Shown here: in pieces, positions 19,838-32,297 of the stretch
Layout of the letters: the number at the start of each line of letters is the position of its first letter
How positions within the stretch are numbered: position 1 is the stretch's first letter
NCBI RefSeq assembly: GCF_013170805.1
Contig: NZ_CP051293.1
Coordinates: 7,136,001-7,200,000, forward strand
DNA: 64,000 nucleotides
Source: Mesorhizobium sp. NZP2077
Lineage (GTDB): Bacteria > Pseudomonadota > Alphaproteobacteria > Rhizobiales > Rhizobiaceae
Reading direction: 5' to 3'
Made by a program: the position numbers and the translations under genes
The notes under the pieces: model-generated
Told to the model about the DNA's origin: nothing
Databases searched by the model: none
Seen by the model: the letters and a program-made list of their open reading frames with translations, nothing else

Positions 19838-20319
19838 GATTGTTCACTTGGCATGGCGATAGCGATGCGCCTACGTCTAATGGCCCCGGTCCGTCACCGG
19901 CGCGCAGGAGCGTATTATCTTCGTCAGCCGGTGCCGCGTTTCTCTTCCGGGCCCCCGCCTGTCAGCCCGGCGCATGCTGGCCTACCCCGTCAGAGTGCCA
20001 GGCCGCTCATGTCGCGCCTGCCGTACATGGCAACGAACCTTATCGCGCACCTGATCGACTGATATTGCCGATCACCTTCCGCAACTCGAGCGGCTGTAGC
20101 AGCGCATGCCGTTGCAGCGGATGCGCAAGTGTCGTCTGACAATCTCGCCGGAAAACTGCCGTCTCAACAATTCGGCCAGCCTGTCGTTCGACATCGCTCA
20201 CTAGCCGTACTCATAAAACCTGTTCTGGTTTGCCTCCCCTAGCAGCCGGTCGCCTGACAGCCCACATGCCGACGCAGGTTCGGTCTGCAAGCCACCGTAG
20301 GGCATGTGACGTTGGACTG
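19838..20319. other. Intergenic region, no gene recognised
   Basis: About 480 bases between the Lar-like gene and the end of noeJ. Frames are short and arginine-rich on all strands, as expected of GC-rich non-coding or eroded DNA. No terminator, repeat or RNA gene is evident. Confidence 0.45.
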
Positions 20320-21738
20320 TCAGGTTCGACCGTATACGTCCTCAAGCCGCACGATGTCATCTTCGCCGAGATACTCGCCGCTTTGGACCTCGATCATCAC
20401 CAGTCCGATATTGCCGGGGTTTTCGAGCCGGTGTTTGTGGCCGCAAGGGATATAGGTGGATTGATTAGTGGTCAGGAGTAGCTCCTGGTCGCCGTTGACT
20501 ATTTTCGCAGTGCCGCTGACCACGACCCAGTGCTCGGAGCGGTGATGGTGCATCTGCAGGCTCAAGCGTCCGCCCGGCTTCACCTCGATGCGCTTGATCT
20601 TGAAGCGCTCGCTTTCCTCCAGAACCGTGTAGGTGCCCCAGGGCCGGTGCACAGTACTGTGAAGCAAATGCGCTTCATGTCCCGCAGCCTTGAGGCCCTC
20701 GAAGAGTTTCTTGACGTCCTGGACGCGATCACGGGATGCAACAAGCAATGCATCTGGGGAATCCACGATCACCAGGTCGCTGATGCCGACGGTGCCGATG
20801 ACGCGTCTGTCCGAGCTTATGTAACTGCCCACGGTGTCGACCACGTGGACATCGCCGCGAATCCTGTTGCCGCTCCCGTCAGCGGCGACCAGTTCGGCCA
20901 TTGCGTTCCAAGATCCAATGTCGTTCCACCCCATTTCGCAGGGAACGACGGAGAGATTGTGGGTTTTTTCCATCACCGCTCGGTCGAGTGAAATACGCGG
21001 CGCCATGGCGAAGTGCTCAGATGAGAGTTCGACGCTGGCAACATGTTCGCCGTGGCTGACGCGAGCGTTATCATAGCTATCGAGAACGGCATCGATCACC
21101 TCCGGGCAATGCGCAGCCATTTCGTCGAGCATGACCTGTGCCTTGAAGCAGAAGATGCCGGCGTTCCAGAAGAAACGTTTGGACGCGACATAAGATTTGG
21201 CAGTCTCGGCGTTCGGTTTCTCGACGAACCGGACAACTTTCTCACCGTCGGCCTCGATGTAGCCGAATGCGGTGTCTGGCCTATCCGGGGTTATGCCCAA
21301 GGTTGCGATACGCCCCTGCTGCGCCTGTTCGATTGCCCGGTTCATGGCGGTTTGAAATGCGGGCAGATCACCAATCATATGGTCGGCGGGAAAAATACAC
21401 AGAACAGCATCGGGACCCTGTGTTGCCTTGGCATGGACGGTTGCCGCAGCGACGGCGGCGGCGGTATCCCGACCCTCAGGCTCAAGCAGAAAGGTGCGTG
21501 GCAAAACAACGGAATCCAGCTCGTCGAAAACGTCTTTCGTAAGGAAGAGGTGCCCCGTGGACGTCACGGTAACAAGCTCCACGACATGCTGCATCGAAGC
21601 GGCGCGCAACACGGTGTGCTGGATGAGCGAAAGTCCATCCGCCACCTTGAGGAAAGGTTTGGGGTGCGATTGCCTTGAGGCGGGCCAGAGCCGCGAACCA
21701 GCTCCACCGCTGATGATGACCGGAACCACTTTCATCAA
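20320..21738 (-). CDS. noeJ: Mannose-1-phosphate guanylyltransferase / mannose-6-phosphate isomerase
   Basis: A 472-residue bifunctional enzyme. The N-terminal nucleotidyltransferase makes GDP-mannose from mannose-1-phosphate and GTP: GGAGSRLWPASRQSHPKPFL at about 10-29 and the FVEKPNAETA segment. The C-terminal cupin (about 345-460, with HHHRSEHWVVVSGTAKIV) is the phosphomannose isomerase part. It overlaps noeK by 4 bases and shares the nod box at 23396-23442, so the symbol noeJ is preferred over manC. GDP-mannose feeds GDP-fucose synthesis for Nod-factor fucosylation in rhizobia with nodZ and noeL; those genes are not in this window. Confidence 0.93.
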   Translation of the reverse strand: MMKVVPVIISGGAGSRLWPASRQSHPKPFLKVADGLSLIQHTVLRAASMQHVVELVTVTSTGHLFLTKDVFDELDSVVLPRTFLLEPEGRDTAAAVAAATVHAKATQGPDAVLCIFPADHMIGDLPAFQTAMNRAIEQAQQGRIATLGITPDRPDTAFGYIEADGEKVVRFVEKPNAETAKSYVASKRFFWNAGIFCFKAQVMLDEMAAHCPEVIDAVLDSYDNARVSHGEHVASVELSSEHFAMAPRISLDRAVMEKTHNLSVVPCEMGWNDIGSWNAMAELVAADGSGNRIRGDVHVVDTVGSYISSDRRVIGTVGISDLVIVDSPDALLVASRDRVQDVKKLFEGLKAAGHEAHLLHSTVHRPWGTYTVLEESERFKIKRIEVKPGGRLSLQMHHHRSEHWVVVSGTAKIVNGDQELLLTTNQSTYIPCGHKHRLENPGNIGLVMIEVQSGEYLGEDDIVRLEDVYGRT

Positions 21739-23168
21739 AGGTCCTCTATCTCGTCTGTAAGCGCGAATGCCTGTGCCCCTTGCAGCGTCGAGGCGACGAT
21801 CGCCATGGCCCTGCTCTCGGTCGAAGCTTCCGAGTAGCAGCGCAGTTCCGGGGCATTGCCGGAAGGCCGCAGATGTATGATCTCACCTGAAAGCATCCGC
21901 GCCCTGAGGCCATCGGTTTCGTCAACTTCGGCGACGGTCCCGAACGAGGCAAGAAAGTGCTGCAGTGCGTTCCGGCTTGCGAGATGATCCATCAATCTGC
22001 GTGAACTTTCCGCAGGGAAGTTCTGAAGCCGGTCACTGGCGCACACAGGAAGATTCCAAAGCCCGCGCAGTCGCGACAGCTTCTTTTTTGTCGACGCCAT
22101 GGTACCGAGGACGGCCAGGATCGGGAGGAATGAGTCCCGCGTCGGCAGTGCAGTCAATGTCTTCCCATTCACCGCACAATCCGAGCCCAGCAGAAAACCA
22201 CCATTGGCCTCAAAGCCGACGATGACGCCGCCGGCGCCGTGTGATGCTTCCATTGCTTCAATGACAAATGGAGACCCGACTTTCGTCCTCTGGACCGCGA
22301 AACCAAAGGCCTTCGAAATTCCCGAATTGGAGGTCACTGGCGTCACGATCGTGTCTGCCTTCAGGAAAAGAGCCGTTGCAAGCCCAACCAGGTCGCCGCG
22401 AAGAAGATCGCCATTTTCATCAGCGACGAGTGGCCGATCACCGTCCGCATCGGTCGACACGATGGCATCGAGACCGAATTCGCGGACCCACTTCTTCAAT
22501 TTTGCGATTGTTGCTGCGTCCACGGCTTCGGTATCGACAGGTACGAAGGTCCCGGTTTTCCCGACGGCGACCACGCTGGCACCGAGCGATCGAAGAACCT
22601 GTACCAACAGTTCCGCCGCGACCGAACTGTGCTGATAGACACCAAGTCTCATGCCGGAAAGTGAGCCCGGCTCCAGCATGTCATGGGCGCGCTCTCGATA
22701 AGACGCGATCGCTTCTTCACGGTGCATAGGCCACGTCGTTCCCAGACAAGCCCTTGGTAAGCAATACGCAATTGATCTTTCGGCTACAAAGCGCGTAATC
22801 GCGGCCTCATCCGCCTTGCTGATTTCACCATTCGGGCCATAGAATTTGATGCCATTGCGATCGGCTGGAATGTGCGACCCGGTGACCATAAGAGCCGCCG
22901 CGCCGTGTTTGCATGCATATAGTGCCAGGGCAGGCGTAGGTATGGTGCCGCAATCGATCGGCTGGAAACCATTTGCGGCCAACCCCGCCATGCAATTGTC
23001 GGCTATCGCCTGACTGCTGTCACGTAGGTCGCGGCCTATGAAGACCGAACTATTCGGCTGAACCCGGCTGGAAATCAAACGCCAAGCGAAAGCTTCGGCA
23101 TAAAGTCCGCTGGCCTTGCCGACCAATTCCGAAGCCAATCCTCGAACGCCGCTTGACCCGAATTTCAT
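21735..23168 (-). CDS. noeK: Phosphomannomutase
   Basis: A 477-residue alpha-D-phosphohexomutase that interconverts mannose-6-phosphate and mannose-1-phosphate. The four family loops are present: phosphoserine loop TGSHIPADRNGIKFYG (about 96-111), metal loop DADGDRPLV (about 240-248), sugar loop GFEANGGFL and phosphate loop RPSGNAPELRCY near the C-terminus. It is the first gene after the nod box (228 bases upstream) and is coupled to noeJ. Together they provide GDP-mannose under flavonoid/NodD control. Confidence 0.93.
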   Translation of the reverse strand: MKFGSSGVRGLASELVGKASGLYAEAFAWRLISSRVQPNSSVFIGRDLRDSSQAIADNCMAGLAANGFQPIDCGTIPTPALALYACKHGAAALMVTGSHIPADRNGIKFYGPNGEISKADEAAITRFVAERSIAYCLPRACLGTTWPMHREEAIASYRERAHDMLEPGSLSGMRLGVYQHSSVAAELLVQVLRSLGASVVAVGKTGTFVPVDTEAVDAATIAKLKKWVREFGLDAIVSTDADGDRPLVADENGDLLRGDLVGLATALFLKADTIVTPVTSNSGISKAFGFAVQRTKVGSPFVIEAMEASHGAGGVIVGFEANGGFLLGSDCAVNGKTLTALPTRDSFLPILAVLGTMASTKKKLSRLRGLWNLPVCASDRLQNFPAESSRRLMDHLASRNALQHFLASFGTVAEVDETDGLRARMLSGEIIHLRPSGNAPELRCYSEASTESRAMAIVASTLQGAQAFALTDEIEDL

Positions 23169-23395
23169 GATTTCGCTTTGTTAGTGGACAGGCAGGGTGG
23201 GGTCATGTTGCAATGGGCTAGTACGGTGTGGCGTAAGGACCCCTCGGAGTTCCGCCGAACAGCAGGGCATCCACTGGCACAGGGACATCCACAGTTCTCC
23301 TTCTATTGGAATCTTTTGGCGCGCTCATCTAATGATCAAGGCAGTGGAGTGATCGATCGGTGCCTGCCGGTATTTCGCTATGCAGCATCATGACA

Positions 23396-23442
23396 GATCC
23401 GTAAACTTGGTTGTTTGGATGGAATGCATCCATGGCATGGAT
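23396..23442 (-). promoter_or_regulatory. nod box upstream of noeK-noeJ
   Basis: The minus strand begins ATCCATGCCATGGATGCATT and continues through CCATCCAAACAACC to GTTTACGGATC. The first half-site is perfect (ATC-N9-GAT); the second ends AAG instead of GAT. The spacer after GATG is 6 bases. Orientation and distance point to noeK. Confidence 0.9.
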
Positions 23443-23533
23443 AGGGCTAGAAGGCCGTCTCGATCAGCGCAATGGAACCGTGTGATTCTTAGGTATTTGG
23501 ATTAAGGTCAGCCAGAGCGCTCGCCGACCATGG

Positions 23534-23573
23534 CGTCGCCTAGGGCGCTAGGACGTCGCCTAGGGCGCTAGAC
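23534..23573. repeat. 20-bp tandem duplication
   Basis: Two adjacent 20-base units starting CGTCGCCTAGGGCGCTAG, identical in the first 18 bases. They lie in non-coding DNA between the noeK nod box and the Fic relic. Probably a replication-slippage product. Confidence 0.85.
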
Positions 23574-23589
23574 CCAAGCAGGAACCGAT

Positions 23590-24280
23590 GCTTGGATCAG
23601 CTGGGGCGACGATCAGCGCCGACAATGCCTTGCCTTGCGACGCCTTCAGAAAGTTGTTTCTGGAATTGCGTTCGATCAAGCCCAGCGCAAAACCTTGATG
23701 CAGTCGTCGCCGCCGCAATCTTCGCCTTCGGCTTTGTCTACATCCATCCGTTCGAGGACGGAAACGGCCGCATTCACCGCTACCTGATCCACCACGTCCT
23801 TGCCATGCACCGCTTCAATCGCCGGGAGTGGTGTTTCCCGTCTCGGCCGCGATCCTGGACCAGATCGACGAGTACAGGCGCGTGCTGGAGAGCAATTCGA
23901 AGCGCCTTCTGCCATTGGTCGAACGGGAACCGCCGCCGCAATTCAACGTCCGGGTGCTGAATGACACCGCGGATTTCTACTGACACTTCGATGCAACCCC
24001 GCACGCCGAATTTCTTTTTGCCTGCGCTCGGCGGACGATCGAACGGTACCTCCCTGACGAAACAGCTTTTCTGCAGCGCTACGATCAATTCCGGCAATAG
24101 GTGAATGCCTTTATCGACATGCCCGAGCGGCTGATCGATCTGCTCTTCCGTTTCCTTAACCAGAATGGTGGCCCCTATCGAGCCGCGCCCTCGGAAAGGA
24201 ATTCCCAGCTCTGACCAATGACGAGGCGCGGCGGCTCGAGGCGATCTATGCGCAGACCAGAAAACGGCAAAGCACGCGGC
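23590..24280 (+). pseudogene. Fic/DOC-family protein relic
   Basis: One frame gives AAIFAFGFVYIHPFEDGNGR followed by IHRYLIHHVLAMHRF, containing the intact Fic motif HPFxDGNGRxxR (AMP-transfer active site). After REW the frame shifts: the downstream part (FPVSAAILDQIDEYRRVLES, FLFACARRTIERYLPDET, MPERLIDLLFRFLNQNGG, FPALTNDEARRLEAIYAQT) is scattered over three frames with several stops. Fic enzymes AMPylate target proteins and often act as toxins. This copy cannot make a full protein. A second, worse copy is at 14865-15090. Confidence 0.87.
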
Positions 24281-24294
24281 AGAAGCCTTTCACT

Positions 24295-24447
24295 GGACTG
24301 CCGGTCGACCCTTGCGTTGTCGCCGAAACTCGGGACGTACAAGTTCTGGGGCAAACCGGACAAGCCGAAGGTGTGTCGGGAATGCTGCTGCGCCACAGCA
24401 GTGATTTCTGCATCGTCTATACGCCTACATACGCAGCGCCGGACTCA
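24295..24447 (+). pseudogene. ImmA/IrrE-type metallopeptidase fragment
   Basis: The plus strand reads GLPVDPCVVAETRDVQVLGQ, then AEGVSGMLLRHSSDFCIVY, the N-terminal segment of ImmA/IrrE-family peptidases, whose next part (the HExxH helix) is missing. These peptidases usually cleave a partner XRE repressor in mobile elements. About 50 codons survive. Confidence 0.55.
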
Positions 24448-24621
24448 GCCCCCCAGCGGTCGAAGATGCGCGACAAGTCGCGTGCAAAGTCATCTTGCTG
24501 ACAACAAGGTACGTGCGCTCAATCGCGTCCACCCCATTCACAAAACCGGCTCCGTGGAGTAGTGGGAACGCAGAGAAATCTCCGGTCGCAGCCTTACCCG
24601 GTCAAAACAAGGATTCAAACC

Positions 24622-25320
24622 ATGAATGCCCTCGTCATCTGCTCCGGCGGATTGGACTCTGTTTCGCTCGCTCACAAGGTGGCGACCGAGCAGAAACTCA
24701 TTGGCCTGCTTTCGTTCGATTACGGCCAGAGGCACAAAAAGGAACTCGGCTTTGCCGCCATCTGCGCCAAGCGGCTGGGTGTTCCGCACCAGATCGTCGA
24801 TATCCGCGATGTTGGCCGGAACCTGAGCGGCTCGGCGCTGACTGATAGTGTGGACGTGCCCGACGGGCACTATGCCGAAGACTCCATGAGGATCACGGTG
24901 GTGCCGAACAGGAACGCCATCATGCTGGCTATCGCCTTCGGGGTTGCCGCCGCGCAGAAGGCCGATGCGGTGGCCACTGCCGTCCATGGCGGAGATCATT
25001 TCATCTATCCCGATTGCCGGCCCGCTTTTATCGACGCCTTTCAGACGATGCAGAACCATGCGCTCGCAGGCTACGCCGATATCCGCCTTTACGCTCCCTA
25101 TGTGAATATGTCGAAGGCCGACATCGTCAGCGAGGGGGCAAAGTACGCCACACCGTTCGAGGCGACGTGGTCCTGCTACAAGGGCGGCGCACGTCATTGC
25201 GGTCGCTGCGGGACATGCGTCGAACGGCGCGAAGCATTCAATCTGGCCGGCATTGCCGACCCGACAGATTATGAGGACGCGGACTTCTGGCTCCACGCTA
25301 TCCAGACAAGGAGCGCGTGA
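24622..25320 (+). CDS. queC: 7-cyano-7-deazaguanine synthase
   Basis: ATP-dependent enzyme converting 7-carboxy-7-deazaguanine to preQ0. The 232-residue protein has the PP-loop ICSGGLDSVSLAH at the start and the zinc-binding CYKGGARHCGRCGTC near residue 190. The ATG at 24622 begins at MNALVICSGG; the frame opens upstream but without similarity. The stop overlaps the queD ATG by one base. With queD and queE it forms a GTP-to-preQ0 unit lacking only GTP cyclohydrolase. PreQ0 feeds queuosine in tRNA or 7-deazaguanine DNA modification. No preQ1 riboswitch was seen upstream. Confidence 0.95.
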   Translation: MNALVICSGGLDSVSLAHKVATEQKLIGLLSFDYGQRHKKELGFAAICAKRLGVPHQIVDIRDVGRNLSGSALTDSVDVPDGHYAEDSMRITVVPNRNAIMLAIAFGVAAAQKADAVATAVHGGDHFIYPDCRPAFIDAFQTMQNHALAGYADIRLYAPYVNMSKADIVSEGAKYATPFEATWSCYKGGARHCGRCGTCVERREAFNLAGIADPTDYEDADFWLHAIQTRSA

Positions 25321-25676
25321 TGTTCCGCATTACCAAAGAGTTCCACTTCTCGGCCTCGCATCAGCTCACCTCCTTGCCACCCGACCATCAGTGCGCACGT
25401 CTGCACGGCCACAACTACATCGTCGTAGTGGAGCTTTCAGGTGGCGAACTGGACGAACACGGCTTTGTGCGCGACTACCAAGGTCTGGCGGCGTTCAAGC
25501 ACTACATCGATGGGACGTTCGACCATCGGCATCTTAACGACGTGCTGGGGCATGACCATGCCACAGCGGAATGTCTGGCCAGGCACTTCTACGACTGGTG
25601 CAAGGTGCGGCTACCCGAAACCTCCGCCGTGCGGGTGAGCGAGACGCCGAAAACCTGGGCGGAATACCGACCATGA
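25320..25676 (+). CDS. queD: 6-carboxytetrahydropterin synthase
   Basis: QueD converts dihydroneopterin triphosphate to 6-carboxytetrahydropterin, the second step of preQ0 synthesis. The zinc ligands are in FHFSASHQL and LHGHNY, and the catalytic Cys in [10 protein letters not shown] (about residue 27). The 118-residue length is typical. The ATG at 25320 overlaps the queC stop (TGATG); a GTG one codon earlier is less likely. Its own stop overlaps the queE start by 4 bases. Confidence 0.95.
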   Translation: MFRITKEFHFSASHQLTSLPPDHQCARLHGHNYIVVVELSGGELDEHGFVRDYQGLAAFKHYIDGTFDHRHLNDVLGHDHATAECLARHFYDWCKVRLPETSAVRVSETPKTWAEYRP

Positions 25677-26410
25677 CTTGCGCGTTGCATCCCGGAATCC
25701 GGGTGAGCGAGATTTTTGGGCCGACCATTCAGGGCGAAGGCGTGCTGATCGGCTTGCCGACGGTGTTCGTAAGAACCGGCGGGTGCGATTATCGCTGTTC
25801 CTGGTGCGACAGCCTGCATGCGGTGGACCGTCGCTTCCGCCATGATTGGGAGATGATGTCTCCCGACGCGGTTTGGCAAAAGGTCATTGCGCTTTCCGGC
25901 GGTCAGCCCGTGATGGTATCGCTGTCGGGCGGCAATCCGGCCATCCAACCGCTTGGCCCGCTGATCGACCGCGGGCATGGTGAGGGCTACCGCTTTGCAT
26001 TGGAAACCCAAGGCTCGGTGCCTAAGCAATGGTTCGCGGATCTCGACGTGCTGGTGCTCAGCCCCAAGCCACCCTCAAGCGAAATGACGACAGATTGGGC
26101 CGCGTTCGACGCCTGCTTAGAGGCGGCGCAGGATAAGCCGCAGATGGCGCTCAAGCTCGTTGTCTTCGACGATGATGACTATGCCTATGGCAAAGACGCC
26201 GCGGCGCGCTACCCGCAATTGGCCATCTATCTGCAGCCCGGCAATCACACGCCGCCGCGTCCCGGCAACGAAGACGCGTTCATCGACATGGCCGGTGTGA
26301 TGAGGCGCATGGAATGGCTGGTTGAAAAGGTGACCCGTGACAGGTGGTTCAAGGCGCGTGTACTGCCGCAGCTTCATGTTCTGCTCTGGGGGAACAAACG
26401 GGGCGTCTAG
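25673..26410 (+). CDS. queE: 7-carboxy-7-deazaguanine synthase (radical SAM)
   Basis: QueE performs the radical-SAM ring contraction to 7-carboxy-7-deazaguanine. The 245-residue protein has [20 protein letters not shown] and the 4Fe-4S motif in [17 protein letters not shown] (a CxxxCxxC-type cluster, about residues 34-45). The ATG overlaps the queD stop; a longer open frame upstream lies within queD. The C-terminus ([14 protein letters not shown]) is typical. Only 14 bases separate it from the queF stump. Confidence 0.95.
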   Translation: MTCALHPGIRVSEIFGPTIQGEGVLIGLPTVFVRTGGCDYRCSWCDSLHAVDRRFRHDWEMMSPDAVWQKVIALSGGQPVMVSLSGGNPAIQPLGPLIDRGHGEGYRFALETQGSVPKQWFADLDVLVLSPKPPSSEMTTDWAAFDACLEAAQDKPQMALKLVVFDDDDYAYGKDAAARYPQLAIYLQPGNHTPPRPGNEDAFIDMAGVMRRMEWLVEKVTRDRWFKARVLPQLHVLLWGNKRGV

Positions 26411-26424
26411 CCGAAGCGGAAGGA

Positions 26425-26575
26425 TTGCCGACGACGAGCAAGACAGACATCTATAGCAATCTCACCCAACTGGGTGGCAGCAGCGTCGTTCCGGAAAGCC
26501 CCGAAAATACCGTGCTGGAAAAGGCACCGAATCCGCATGAGGGCTCGCCTTATTGGGGGCGCTTCACCGCTGCTC
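26425..26575 (+). pseudogene. queF: Truncated queF (preQ0 reductase) 5' end
   Basis: From a TTG at 26425, preceded by GGAAGGA, the frame reads TSKTDIYSNLTQLGGSSVVP, then SPENTVLEKAPNPHEGSPY and RFTA, which matches the first 50 or so residues of rhizobial QueF. Similarity stops where QueF should continue PEFTSLCP with the catalytic Cys, and the sequence passes straight into the thiC control region. The fourth gene of a queCDEF operon has thus lost its catalytic part; preQ0 reduction would need a copy elsewhere. Confidence 0.8.
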
Positions 26576-26658
26576 TGGGGCGTCACTTGCTCTCGATACT
26601 AGCATGCTTTTCCGCTGGGTTTGTTTGGTCGTCGATCACCGCTGCGGGACGAATGCGC

Positions 26659-26687
26659 TTGACAAAATAGCGCCGGCCCATTCAATT
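26659..26687 (+). promoter_or_regulatory. Candidate promoter of the thi operon
   Basis: TTGACA at 26659-26664 followed after 17 bases by TCAATT, a perfect -35 and a weak -10. It ends about 10 bases before the TPP riboswitch, where a leader promoter is expected. The fossil copy at 15.2 kb has the -35 decayed to TTAACA. Confidence 0.45.
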
Positions 26688-26696
26688 CGACGCATT

Positions 26697-29733
<3,037 letters not shown>

Positions 29734-29900
29734 GGTTGCCGCCACCACCCTGGCCGAGCTGCTTGCCGCGCTCGACTATGAGGGCGATTGGCTGGCGACC
29801 GCCGTCAACAGTGACCTCGTGCACAAAGCCAACCGGGCGGAATTCCGGTTGAGCGACGGCGATCGGATCGAAATCCTCTCGCCCATGCAGGGAGGCTAGC

Positions 29901-30680
29901 ATGTTCGAGCTTCTCGGGACGACGCTTCCTTCCCGCCTGCTTCTCGGCACCGCGCAATATCCTTCGCCGGCCATCCTTGCCGATGCGGTCAAGGCATCGG
30001 GCACGTCGGTGGTGACCGTCTCGCTGCGCCGTGAGATGGCAGATGGCAGGGCCGGCGAGAAATTCTGGTCGTTGATCCGCTCGCTGGGCGTCAGAATCCT
30101 GCCCAACACTGCTGGCTGTCACTCCGTCAAGGAAGCGGTCACCACTGCGAAAATGGCGCGCGACGTCTTCGGTACGAGCTGGATCAAGCTCGAAGTGATC
30201 GGCAACCACGACACGCTGCAGCCAGACGTGTTCGGCCTGGTCGAAGCCGCCCGCATCCTGTGCGAGGACGGCTTTATGGTATTCCCCTACACCACCGACG
30301 ATCTTGTCGTGGCCGGGCGGCTGCTGGAAGCGGGCTGCAAGGTCCTGATGCCGTGGTGTGCGCCGATCGGTTCCGCCCTCGGGCCGGTCAACATCATGGC
30401 GCTACGCTCGATGCGCGGACATTTCCCAGGTGTCCCGCTGATCGTGGATGCGGGGCTCGGGCGACCGTCACACGCAGCAACAGTCATGGAGCTCGGTTTC
30501 GACGCCGTGCTCCTGAACACGGCGGTCGCCAGGGCGGCCGATCCGGTCGGCATGGCGCGTGCGTTCGGCAAGGCGGTCGAAGCCGGTCGCGAAGCTTTTG
30601 GTTCGGGAATGCTCGAACCGCGCGATGTCGCCGTGCCGTCGACGCCGACATTCGGCAGGGCGGTTTTTCATGAAGCTTGA
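29901..30680 (+). CDS. thiG: Thiazole synthase ThiG
   Basis: A 259-residue TIM-barrel enzyme assembling the thiazole phosphate from deoxyxylulose-5-phosphate, dehydroglycine and ThiS-thiocarboxylate. [10 protein letters not shown] holds the Schiff-base Lys (about residue 95), and [10 protein letters not shown] and [11 protein letters not shown] are characteristic loops. Start ATG follows thiS directly; the 3' end overlaps thiE by 11 bases. Confidence 0.96.
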   Translation: MFELLGTTLPSRLLLGTAQYPSPAILADAVKASGTSVVTVSLRREMADGRAGEKFWSLIRSLGVRILPNTAGCHSVKEAVTTAKMARDVFGTSWIKLEVIGNHDTLQPDVFGLVEAARILCEDGFMVFPYTTDDLVVAGRLLEAGCKVLMPWCAPIGSALGPVNIMALRSMRGHFPGVPLIVDAGLGRPSHAATVMELGFDAVLLNTAVARAADPVGMARAFGKAVEAGREAFGSGMLEPRDVAVPSTPTFGRAVFHEA

Positions 30681-31275
30681 TCCCTTCTACCTGATCGTCG
30701 ACAGCGCTGCCTGGATCGAGCGATTGGCGCCGCTCGGCGTCAGGCTGGTGCAGCTGCGTATCAAGACCATGGATGAGGCCGGGTTGCGCGCCGAAATCCG
30801 GAAGGCAAAGGACTTATGCGCCGAGCATCAGTGCCAGCTCATCGTCAACGACCATTGGCGCCTGGCAATCGAGGAAGGCTGCACCTTCGTCCATCTCGGC
30901 CAGGAGGATTTGCAGACCGCCGACCGCGCGCGAATACGGGCAGCCGGCGTCAGGCTCGGGCTGAGCACGCATGATCATGTCGAGCTGGAAACGGCCATGT
31001 TTGCCGAGCCCGACTATATCGCGCTCGGCCCCATCTACCCGACCATCCTGAAGAAGATGAAATGGGCGCCGCAAGGGCTCGAACGGATCAGCGAGTGGAA
31101 GCGCCGGGTCGCGCCAATCCCATTGGTCGCCATTGGCGGTCTCAACCCTGACAGGCTCAACGGTGTTTTCGCGGCGGACGCCGATAGCGCGGCAGTGGTC
31201 ACCGACATCACGCTGAATGCCGATCCCGAAGCGCGCACACGAGAATGGATCGAAAAGACGGAGCGATGGCGCTGA
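30670..31275 (+). CDS. thiE: Thiamine phosphate synthase
   Basis: ThiE joins HMP-pyrophosphate and thiazole phosphate into thiamine monophosphate. The 201-residue TIM-barrel shows VQLRIK (about 24-29), [27 protein letters not shown], and IALGPIYPT. The ATG at 30670 ([11 protein letters not shown]) lies in the end of thiG; the track upstream is the thiG shadow. It overlaps thiD by 10 bases. Confidence 0.95.
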   Translation: MKLDPFYLIVDSAAWIERLAPLGVRLVQLRIKTMDEAGLRAEIRKAKDLCAEHQCQLIVNDHWRLAIEEGCTFVHLGQEDLQTADRARIRAAGVRLGLSTHDHVELETAMFAEPDYIALGPIYPTILKKMKWAPQGLERISEWKRRVAPIPLVAIGGLNPDRLNGVFAADADSAAVVTDITLNADPEARTREWIEKTERWR

Positions 31276-32036
31276 GGCGAGAACCGCATGTGCTTGTCGT
31301 TGGCGGGTCGGACTCCAGCGGTGGAGCTGGAATTGCCCGCGATATAGAAACGGTTTCCGCCTTCGGGCTGCGCAGTTGTCTTGCCATCACCGCCGTGACA
31401 GTCCAGACGCACTCGGCTGTCGAGCACGTCAAGCTTGTGCCGTCGGAGCTTGTCGCCGCTCAGATGCGCGCCGCGTTCGCTGCCAACGCTGTCGCAGCCG
31501 TCAAGATAGGCATGATTGGGACATCGGCGGCTGTTGAGGCAGTCAGCGCTGTTTTGGTCAACCGCCAAGTGCCTGTGGTACTCGACCCGGTCCTGGCCTC
31601 TACCTCGGGACGCAATCTGCTGGCGGACGATGCCATTAATATGCTGCGCCACGATCTGATGCCGATCTGCCGGCTTGTAACGCCTAACCTGGTCGAGCTG
31701 GCTGCGTTTACCGGCTCGTCACCGGCCGCGGACGAAGAAGGGGCTTGTCGTCAGGCTGAAGAGCTATCGAGGACGGTGAGGACCGCCGTACTCGTCAAGG
31801 GCGGCCATGCACAAGGAACCCGTTGCGTCGACGTGCTTTTGCAGCCGAACCAACCTGCAGTTCGGTTCGAGGCGCCCCGCTTGCCGCGAGGGATGCGCGG
31901 AACGGGTTGCATGATGGCCAGCGCAGTCGCCGCCTCGCTTGCTCTTGGAGCGTCGCTGGAAGCGAGCGTGCGCCAAGGCAAGCAATATGTTTTCGATGCG
32001 CTTGCCGGATCGAAGGACATCGGGCCGATAAGCTGA
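31266..32036 (+). CDS. thiD: Hydroxymethylpyrimidine (phosphate) kinase
   Basis: ThiD phosphorylates HMP-phosphate to HMP-pyrophosphate, the substrate of ThiE. A 256-residue ribokinase-fold protein with GGSDSSGGAGIARDIETVSA near the N-terminus and the catalytic RGTGCMMASAVAAS near residue 210. The ATG at 31266 overlaps the thiE end; an in-frame ATG at 31245 would add seven residues. Last gene of the thi operon; the next gene is on the other strand 260 bases away. Confidence 0.93.
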   Translation: MALRREPHVLVVGGSDSSGGAGIARDIETVSAFGLRSCLAITAVTVQTHSAVEHVKLVPSELVAAQMRAAFAANAVAAVKIGMIGTSAAVEAVSAVLVNRQVPVVLDPVLASTSGRNLLADDAINMLRHDLMPICRLVTPNLVELAAFTGSSPAADEEGACRQAEELSRTVRTAVLVKGGHAQGTRCVDVLLQPNQPAVRFEAPRLPRGMRGTGCMMASAVAASLALGASLEASVRQGKQYVFDALAGSKDIGPIS

Positions 32037-32297
32037 TCGGGCCGAACGTATCCAACGCTCCGATCAAGTCTGGCAGGCGATCGTGGGTCTACTGCTAGGA
32101 CATGAAGGCCCTATCCGAGGGGTGAGAATGCGGCATACACGGTCGCTTTCGCCTATGAACAACACGCCGCTTTGAGGAGGAAGCCGCATGCCTCTGTGCC
32201 AACCGGTTGATGGGTCATCCGAAACCCGCACCTAGTCGTCGCTAGCGACAGCATGCCGCTTGGCACGTTGTTGGGTGAGCGAACGTTCGAACCGGGG

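Noticed and set aside
24450..24621. Possible preQ1 riboswitch before queC
   Set aside because: No preQ1-I or preQ1-II consensus could be recognised in the leader.
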